A DNA stretch of 64,000 nt from Metarhizium brunneum (Eukaryota; Ascomycota; Sordariomycetes; Hypocreales; Clavicipitaceae), in assembly GCF_013426205.1 (NCBI RefSeq), contig NC_089427.1, forward strand, positions 3,596,001 through 3,660,000, in the 5' to 3' direction. The notes beneath the pieces were generated by a model that saw nothing but the letters and a program-made list of their open reading frames with translations, was not told the origin of the DNA and did no database searches. Of this stretch, positions 55,846 to 64,000 are shown one piece after another. The position numbers and the translations under genes are program-made. Within the stretch, counting starts at the first letter, position 1. The number at the start of each line of letters is the position of its first letter.

Positions 55846-57989
55846 TGGTGCGCCTTAGAATTATCCCCCTCGGGTACAATCGTCCCCGAGTAGGCGGAAA
55901 CACGTATGACGGATAGACCAGTCAAATTGGCGCAAATGCTGGTTATCATCATGTAACCGCTGCGAATGGGGCCCCTCGGGAAAAGCGAATATAAGCTCCG
56001 GATGGCAAGAAGATGTTATTCGTTTAAAACACTGCACAAGAAGTGCCGCAACAACGGCACCGCTATAGCTTTGCTTTCCGATTGCTACACTTTCAGATGT
56101 GAGTTGCTTCGCAATCTTTACACTTCCTATACCATGGGTAGCATTTGGCATCAACGCCCTTTACTTACTCCTCATGCTGAGCTTTCCTTTTTAGCTCAAG
56201 ATGGCTTAAAATCTCGGCTCATATTTGAGAGTCATCATACCATGGTTCACGACTAGAGAAAGATATATCCCTCGGTCCAGTCCGATGCGTCTGTCGAACT
56301 TTGCCCATCAGGTCAAAAATATCACGAGCGTGGCTTTTGCCTGTGGCCGGACCGAAACAGATGCCACTACCATAGAATTAATTTGGGAATCATGTATTGG
56401 AAGACACGCGAGATGTGTCCATATAACGAACCTTGACTCGGTGGAAAGAAGCCGGATACCATACCCAAAGAGTAGAAGAGTCTTTAAATAGTGCCCCCAA
56501 AATCGGCCAAGAGCCTTTGCAATTGCGATACATCATCATCTCAAATCCATCTCAAGCATACGTAGCTATCATGTTGCCAGCGTTTTCCATCTTCGTAACA
56601 AAGCTACCATCCTCTGTGAGCTCCAGCTCCATTGACTTTACCAAGACACTCCTACCAGCCAGCCAGCAGGCCAAATTCCATCACCTAGGAAAAGCGGAGG
56701 AGAATAAATAACCCTGCCACAGCGTTTATTCCAGACCCTGTAATCCGTAGTAGGATACTTCATAATAGAAACGAGATGCATCCGGAAAGCGCGACAATTT
56801 ATGTAAGCTAGGTGACAGATGCCTGGTACCCGCCGCTTTCCGCAGTGTTCTTGAACGAGGCAAACGATCCTATCTTAGGCTGGCTTCCCTCCCGTCCGAG
56901 CAGAGCAGGACCACGCCCGTCATCTTGTCTGTAACCCGCATATCAGCAGTTAGTGCACGTCCTCGCGCAGGAACAAAACAAGTCCTCTATACCAAGGCAC
57001 TCAGGGTCTCACAGACGGGATTTGAGAGACGGGGCTCTCGCAAGCCGGTGCCGTAGGGTAGACGAACACCACATCGTAGGCCGCCCCATTCTGATTGACA
57101 CTTGTGTACAATGTAAAGTCTGCTGAGAAGTTAATCAAACCGCCAGCTAGGGCGCGAGACATTAATTAACAATATTCCCCCCCCCCCTCTTCTTTTGTAG
57201 CAACATATACATAGATAACCTCGCGCATTGCGATGCGTGTTTGCACCGTGTCTCCTTCGGCATGTCCCTGTTCCTGGCTCAAGTATGACCAGGAACGAAC
57301 CGGTGTTTAATTAATGTTGTAAAATTAGCCCTTCCGCATAGTGCTGGCACGAATATTAGATAGATCAAGTTAGACAAAATAATAAAATTATAAATTAATA
57401 CATCTAAATAAACGGAAGTTATAGTTGTCGTAAATCCGAGTGTCCCACCCTCTAATAAGGCATAATTGGATGTAACACAGCCAAAGCAATCATCAACTTA
57501 CGAGGGTTCAACATATCTCCCCGTGCATGGAACTCTGAATGAGTGTCCAGTTCTAACTCCCAACTAGGTTTCCAGTTCGCAGCTCCATTCGACGTCCACC
57601 GAGATCGCTTACTTCCATCACCAATTTGTCTCGACGCTGGTAATGGCACAAACACAACCACCACTGGAAGGTCACCATCACCCCTGTGACTGTACTTCTC
57701 ACGCCTCGTTCCATTTACAACGTTTGTGAAATTCAGCGTCTTTCGACCGGCGACATACTTTCGGAATTGTATTGTATTCCTTTTGGCCAATTTACATGGC
57801 TCACTATCCAATGGCCGCTGCCCTCTCTGCTCATGCTACCTCACGCCCGTTCCTCTGATTATGTGTTATTGCCCAAGTTACCCAATTAGCCCAAGTTCGG
57901 CCCCCATGCCATGTTAAAAAACAAATGCACCGATTCCATTTCCCCTCCCAATTTCGCCACTATAAACATATTTCGCCTTCACCTTTGTA
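55846..57989. other. Intergenic stretch of about 2.1 kb
   Basis: No supported gene. A 119-codon minus-strand frame at 57452-57811 begins MDSEPCKLAKRNTIQFRK and has no recognised motif; it could be a small gene but I cannot support it. A C-run lies at 57178-57187, and 57310-57420 is AT-rich. Confidence 0.45.
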
Positions 57990-60123
57990 CTATGCATCCG
58001 ACATCCAGTTGATAAACTTTTCTTCCCCCCGCTTGACGAGCCGCATCGGTACCGTTTTGCCCTGCAAGCCCAGCGTAATCACAGACTCGGCCTCCGCCAG
58101 AGTCTTTCTGCTGAATGCCTGCGCCGTCCGGTATACATCGGCTCTGGCTTCCCTGCCCATTCTTTGTACCTCACCTTCGCTGGCCCATTGGTCTGGCGCT
58201 AGTTCCACGCTGTACCGCTGAAACAGGACGGCCAGAAATGTCATGATTTCGACTTGCGCGACACGTCGTCCGATGCAGGATCGGGCTCCATCACTGAAGG
58301 GGAGGTATGCGCCGCGACGAGGGCGGAAGAAGCGCGCGTTTCTGTCGGGCTTGCGGTCGATGCCCTCGTCGCTTTCATCGTCGCCGCCGTCTGACGACTC
58401 TGAGCGCGCCCGTTCCTCGTCTGCCTCCTTCCTTTCACAGCGGGGCCCAGGGACCGTCTCAAACCACCGCTCCGGCTTGTAGTCTCGTAGGTCGTCTTGT
58501 CCTGGAGTCAATTGGCTTTTTTCGTATGGCCAATAGCGAGGGTCTTCGTGAGCTTTCAAAACCTGAAGCATAATCATGCTCCCTTTTGGCAGTAAACATT
58601 CCTTTCCCCCAACGTTGACCACCTGGTCACGATCCCGGGATACCTGCTTGGGAATTGCAGGTCCGGGCGGAATGAGGCGAAGGGTCTCATTCATACACGC
58701 CGCGATTGCGCTGCCCGTCATGGGCCCAATCAATCGCTCATAATCCCAAGTCGAGGGGTCCGAGTTGCCGACCAATTCGTCAATGTCTTTATGGATCAAC
58801 CGCTGAGCCGCCGGGTTCGTCGCAAGATTAATAAGTGTGAAGTGGATTGTGTTTGCCGATGTCTCGTGGCCTGCAACAAACATGATGAATGCGTTCCCAA
58901 GAATCTCCTCTCGGTTGAGGACCAGTGGCTTTCCAAGCTTGTCTGCAGTACCCTTTGCATCCAACCCGTATGACCCCTTGATCAGCGCACCCATGAAATC
59001 CATACCCTCTTCGGCTTGTGTCCCATTTTGTAGAGCCTCCATTTTTTCATTCATCATCTCGTTTGAGTACCGGACGTAGTCCTGGTAAGCTGCCGCAGCC
59101 AGGCGAGGACCCTTCCACGGCGACAGTTTCAACATCCAGTGGGGAAACAATAGGACAATCAAAATGTTGTTCAGTAGCCGAACCAGCGTATCTACGAACG
59201 ACAATGAGTAACCAGGTGGCGGGTCCAGCGAGGCATACTTTGCAGCGGCAGTGTCTGACCCAGGTGGCAAGACTTGGCCCGGCCAGAGAAGTCGTAGTCC
59301 GAATCCAACATAGCTAATAACGTTGATGGTGAGTCGCGTAATATCAGCCGAGATGGTTGTCAGGGGCTCGCTCCTATTGCCGAAGCTGTCCACCCAGGTG
59401 CTAATCATGCCATTCGTCTGCTCGATGATTTCGCGAAAGACGAGAGCAGAATTCTTCTCATTGAAGCTTGGTGCTGTAGCCTTGCGATGAGCTTTCCACA
59501 CACACCCCTCAGTCGTGACAACATTTTCGCCAAACAATCTCAACATGCGATAAATCTGACACGGCTTGGGGAAGTTTTCTCGCTGAGCAATGATTTGCCG
59601 AATGACCTCAGGATTGGATGTCTGTATCATGATGGCACCAGGAGACACCAGGGCAAACGTGTCGCCATGGCGTGTATAGCGCTTTCTGTCTAACCTGTAG
59701 GCAGCATCGGGGATCATGAGGCTGGTGGTTCCATGTCAGAAATGAAGATTCAATTGTTTAAGCATATCCATCAAGCGAACAGAAAACTTACTCTAGCCAA
59801 TCATCCCACCAAGATTTGGGCAACAGCCGTATCAACTTTGCATAGATGGGAGCTAGTACCAGCCAGTGCCTAGCTAGCATTTCACATGCTACATATCAGA
59901 CGAGCGACGCCGTTCAAGTCAGAAACAGGATCCCATAAAAGAATTGAGTGACAGAAGGACTAACGGTAACAAGGAGCAGCAGCGGCAAAGATTTTGACTT
60001 ACGAACAACAAGATAGGGCAGATTGCTTGCTTTGGCTATGGCAATATTCCGCCTGAAGCCCAAAATAACACGCACAACGCCATAGAAAAGAGCGGCCCCG
60101 ATGACTAGCAGGATGTTCTGCAT
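57990..60123 (-). CDS. Cytochrome P450 monooxygenase
   Basis: Exons 60123-60003, 59888-59792 and 59721-57990 encode 649 residues. The introns are 114 bp (GTAAGT..TGTAG) and 70 bp (GTAAGT..ACCAG), and splicing gives LIRLLPKSWWDDWLDLMIPD. The N-terminal anchor is NILLVIGAALFYGVVRVIL. The I-helix is FIMFVAGHETSANTIHF, the K-helix ETLR (MNETLRLIPPGPAI) and the haem loop FSDGARSCIGRR. A charged insertion of about 45 residues (EERARSESSDGGDDESDEGI) sits between the PERW region and the haem loop, making the protein longer than the usual 500-530. The substrate is unknown and no cluster partner is adjacent. Confidence 0.92.
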
Positions 60124-62171
60124 GGTCACGGCGCACGGGCAGTTCCCCCAATTCGCAACTCAACCACGCTTCTCAGTGCAGATAGATATACTCGTTTCTT
60201 GAGCTCCAATATAAGGATTCCCTAGAGTCGATTAAGGTTTTTAATTTGCAAAGTTTAGCATATATTACAATGCAAGTCGGAGAGAGATTAAAGAGATGAA
60301 GTTGGCAAGTTGAGTACATGAAACAGTGGGCGAAACGACTGGTGTGCGACAAGTCAAGGGGCGTTGATCTCTCAGACGTTCTGCTGTTAGAAGAGAATGA
60401 AGAAGAACCGCGGAATTGATAAAATACAGAAATAGAGGCCGAGGAAGCTTGTGTCAAAATAGTTGAAAAATCCAATTTCAACAACAAGCCGGGAGAACAG
60501 CCAACGGCGCGCCAGCATATATTTCAAACAGCGCAACTAGCTACTCGTGTCCCCGGGCCACTGCAAGCCGACGGGGAGCCGTTTCCCAGACCTCGAAACC
60601 GGTCTCGGTTTGGAAACATCCGTTCCCACTTGGGCCAATCGTCAGGGCGCAAATACCTGTAAACAGCTTGGTTCACGTCGGGAGTACTCCCTAGGGAGGG
60701 AGGACGTGGACCGAGCCCGCCGCGGCCACAAGTCGCCGATGGTACGTGGTGGCTTCGCGGGCTGCGGGTGTTTGGCCTGTGGTAAAAATCCAGATGAGCG
60801 GCGCATTGTGGCAGGCGTCTAGTTGAGTTGGGGCAATATCGAATCGGCTGTTGTTGTTGCTTGTTATTTTTGGTTCGCCCGTGCCGTGTTTCAACTCGTA
60901 AGCTGTGCCGCGAAATGGTCGAGGGTCGACAGCACAAGACCCATCGCCATCCAAACATGTCCAAACAACAGAAGACGGGCGAAATGGACAAGCAATGAAG
61001 ATCCGTTGAGCCTGCCGACAAATGGCAGGCCTCGAATTGGCATTGGACCGCGGGGAAGCGCGCCATGTTAAAATGGCAGCGTCCACAACAGCCCTCGGGT
61101 GTTTTCGATCCCGGCGCCAGTGGCCCGACTCGTCCAGCGTGCCCGAGTCACTGGTATCTCGGCATTGGACCAGACGCTGTGGGCGGCTACTTTTGGCGTC
61201 GGACACCAGCTCATCCGAGATGGAGGCGTGTGCGCTGTCCGTCAACAAGAGTCAGTGTGGCCACATTGACAAAAGGGGACTGGAGAATGAACATTAGACT
61301 GTCGTTCAAATTGGCACATGCACGCCCGTATGGTTTTGGGGGGGGCCTTGCTCCTGCCTTGGTTGAGACATAGAGATGTCAACTTGGGTTAGCAGTCGCA
61401 CCTTCTTCGCATTTGGCATTTCACCGCCTTTGCAGCTCCATTTTGATGCTACAACAAGCCTTTACATCAAATGCACATGCCGACTTGCATCACAAAGCGC
61501 CGTTCTGCTGCCATTGTGTAGTCTTCTCGCACGGGCAAGCCACTTCCCCAGCGCCCATTTTCTTGAAGTAAAATCGGTTCAGCAGCTCCACGCACCGACT
61601 CCACCTCTGAACAATAACTGACACCGAGGTCTGAAAACCCCGTGACCACAGCGTTTTGCAACAGAGGCACCAATCTCCCTCGTCTCACCCAGTAAAATAT
61701 CCCGGGAAAACGTGCATGGTGCGTGCTGTGTGTATTGCCATGTCTCTACTCACGAGACTGCGGGGTAGGAAAATACCTCATCAAGGAGAAGGAGAAACTG
61801 CAATCATCACATGTTCCTTCCTCTGGCGATGATCCCCATTCTCCGCAAGGACCTAGATACTTCGCCACCGTCAGCTACCACACGTTCCGTCGTCGGGAAA
61901 ATAACCCAAGCGGACAATCACGTAATGTCCATTATCAAAGTGCTTTATTGTAAGATGATCTAAAGCCATTTACACAGATGCAACGCACCTACCCATTCCC
62001 CGTCCGCGCCATGTGTTGAAGATCAATGTAAAAGACGCTACTTTGCTGTCCGTAATTCTGCTTGCCCTACCACGTTGAGTTGAAGACAATGTGTTTATCA
62101 TAATGTACCTAAGAAAACCCCATGCACTTTCTAATGAAGCCACTCCTTTCATTAGACCATGTTCGCTCCTT
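60124..62171. other. Intergenic stretch of about 2 kb
   Basis: Holds the promoter of the P450 gene and the 3' flank of the C1-THF synthase gene. Overlapping frames up to 185 codons around 60520-61370 lack motifs. Confidence 0.45.
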
Positions 62172-64000
62172 CTAAAACAGCCCATCAATCTCGCCGGTTT
62201 CCGTGTCGACATCCACATTCAGATATCCTGGAGCTGTGGGAAGACCAGGAATTGTCTGGATGTCGGCGGCCAATGCGTACCTGTATTGTTCACGTTGGTT
62301 AGCTTGGGTCCCCGTGGCAAAGTCCTCATCCATCAACTTACAGATACCCTGCACCAGCGGCCATACGGACGTCCCGAATCGGAACGGTAAAGCCGGTAGG
62401 AGCACCCTTCAGATCAGGGTCGTGAGAGAGAGAATATTGCGTCTTCGCGATGCAAATGGGCAAATTGCCATATCCTTGTCTAGTGTACGTGTCGACCTTC
62501 TTCTGGGCCAGCTCGCTGAACTCAACCTTGGCAGCACCGTACATTTTCTGCCCAATAGCCTCGATACGTTCCTGGATAGTGCCGTCCAGTCCGTAGGTAA
62601 GAGTGAGGTTCTTGGGTTTCTCGCAAGCAGCGATAACGCCCTTGGCCAGGTCAACGGCTCCTTGGCCACCGTGAGCCCAGTGGTCGGCCAGGATAGCATC
62701 TTCAGCACCAGCAGACAAGGCCTCCTCGCGAACAACTGCAATCTCAGCATCCGTGTCGGTGGCAAACTTGTTGATGGCGACAACTACGGGAATACCAAAC
62801 GACCTGGCGTTGCTGATATGCTTCTTGAGGTTGACACAGCCAGCGCGCAGAATTTCTACATTTTCCTGCGTGTAGACGGCGTCTAGGGGAGCGCCGGGAG
62901 CAATGGGGGGGCCGCCGCCGTGGACCTTGAGGGCGCGAACGGTAGCTACGACGACGACTACGTCGGGGACAAGGCCAGAAGTGCGGCACTTGATGTTGAA
63001 GAAGCGCTCACCGCCCATGGTGAAGTCAAAGCCAGCTTCAGTGACGACGAATCCAGCTGATTGGCTGTGGTTCTCGTCCGGCTCGGTACCGGCCAGCTTC
63101 AATGCGAGCTTGTCAGCGATGATGGAGCTCTGTCCAATGCTGATATTGGCGAACGGGCCAGCGTGGACAAACACAGGTGTTCCCTCCAGGGTCTGCATAA
63201 GATTGGGCTTAATGGCATCCTTCATCAAGGCCGTCAAAGCACCGCCAGCACCAATATCATCACAGGTGACTGGGTCACCGTTGCGGGAAGTAGCAACAAC
63301 CATGCGTCCCAGGCGCTCGCGCATGTCTGCCAAGCTCGTGCTCAAGGCGAGAATAGCCATGCACTCACTGGCAACAGAGATGTCGAAGCCAGTTTCACGG
63401 GACTGGCCCTTCTCGGTTGGGGCAGTGCCAACAGTAACACCGCGCAGATGGCGGTCGTTGACGTCTAGCACACGTCTCCAGGTAATGGTGTCGGGGTCAA
63501 TATCAAGGCGGGCAAATCGTCGGATTTCCTCCTCGCTGAGGGCGTCAGGGTCGGTCTTGTCAATGCCCAGCTTTTTCAAGCGGCGGAACATGACGGGAGC
63601 AAACTTTCGCACTCCATTCTTGGCGGGCACAAGTCGTCTATAGAGAGGTCCATCCTTCTGGGTGTTTTCGTGGAACATGCGAGTTTCAATAGCCGCAGCC
63701 AAAAGGTTATTGGCAGCAGTAATGGCGTGAATATCACCAGTCAAGTGCAAGTTGAACTCATCCATGGGAATCACTTGGCTGTAGCCACCGCCTGCAGCGC
63801 CACCCTTGATGCCAAAGGTCGGGCCCTGGCTAGGTTGCCGGACGTTGGCAAACGTTAGCCGTCCCACGTGAGCTCCGAGAGCCTGGGCAAGGCCCATAGT
63901 GGTGGTGGATTTGCCCTCTCCCAAAGGTGTGGGCGTGATACCAGTAACCACGACGTAACGACCGTTCCTGCGATGGTCGAGGCGCTTCAGCAGATCAAGG
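62172..64000 (-). CDS. ADE3: C1-tetrahydrofolate synthase, formate-tetrahydrofolate ligase domain (5' part missing)
   Basis: The last two exons are present: 64000-62342 (continuing off the window) and 62280-62172, with a 61-bp intron (GTAAGT..ATACAG). The frame is the formyl-THF synthetase domain: the ATP loop [60 protein letters not shown], and the C-terminus [13 protein letters not shown]. It ligates formate to tetrahydrofolate with ATP, feeding purine and thymidylate synthesis. The frame is still open at 64000 in a position expected after the linker from the dehydrogenase/cyclohydrolase domain, so a trifunctional enzyme is likely. Cytosolic (ADE3) or mitochondrial (MIS1) form cannot be told without the N-terminus. 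Confidence 0.95.

Noticed and set aside
57452..57811. 119-codon minus-strand frame downstream of the second P450
   Set aside because: It starts with a proper ATG and is not obviously a shadow, but I found no motif, domain or context to support it.
1..64000. tRNA, rRNA, CRISPR array or complete transposon
   Set aside because: I looked for B-box-like GGTTCGA motifs with matching stems, rRNA blocks, spaced direct repeats, and reverse transcriptase or transposase motifs, and found none convincing. A covariance-model scan would be the decisive test for small RNAs.

Overview
The window is nuclear DNA of a filamentous ascomycete, most likely a Sordariomycete and plausibly a member of the Hypocreales. 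The evidence is short introns (about 48-125 bp, one of 323 bp) with GT..AG ends and CTAAC/CTAAT-type branch points, a GH54-CBM42 arabinofuranosidase, a DUF3405 membrane protein, two cytochromes P450, a Cdt1 homologue, a NACHT-ankyrin protein and a fused C1-tetrahydrofolate synthase. Genes lie on both strands as separate transcription units and there are no operons.

Layout. 1-2969 is a truncated NACHT-ankyrin (STAND/NLR-type) gene on the minus strand. 3776-5311 is abfB. 7400-9440 is a gene graveyard with an imine-reductase-like relic, an unknown relic and a major facilitator gene split by a solo LTR. 12154-13511 is a secreted, single-pass membrane protein and 17781-19544 a P450. 20205-24650 holds an unknown decayed gene, two inverted LTR copies, a zinc-finger/purine-nucleoside-phosphorylase-like gene with one in-frame TGA, and a further LTR. 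25188-29200 is a vacuolar-type Ca2+-ATPase and 32441-33590 a secreted class 3 lipase. 34637-36870 is a cluster of LTR copies with a microsatellite and a 78-residue protein gene. 37640-40280 is mostly relic DNA.

From 40284 rightward the DNA is ordinary housekeeping territory: a SAM methyltransferase, cdt1, an MFS transporter, a DUF3405 protein, a SAP-like membrane protein, a conserved-looking unknown, a second P450 and the 3' part of C1-THF synthase, which runs off the right edge.

The most informative signal is one family of short LTRs (about 190-250 bp, TG..CA ends, TATA box inside). Nine to ten copies or fragments lie between 3.2 and 36.9 kb and none between 37 and 64 kb. Two have exact 5-bp target duplications. 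One interrupts an MFS gene at a point where removing it restores the frame. Two others lie immediately upstream of, and point into, the zinc-finger/PNP gene and the 78-residue gene, where the LTR TATA box is the obvious promoter candidate and the first ATG downstream (after splicing in one case) is the gene start. I found no complete retrotransposon, tRNA, rRNA or CRISPR array. The left 40 kb looks like a repeat-invaded accessory compartment and the right 24 kb like a core compartment.
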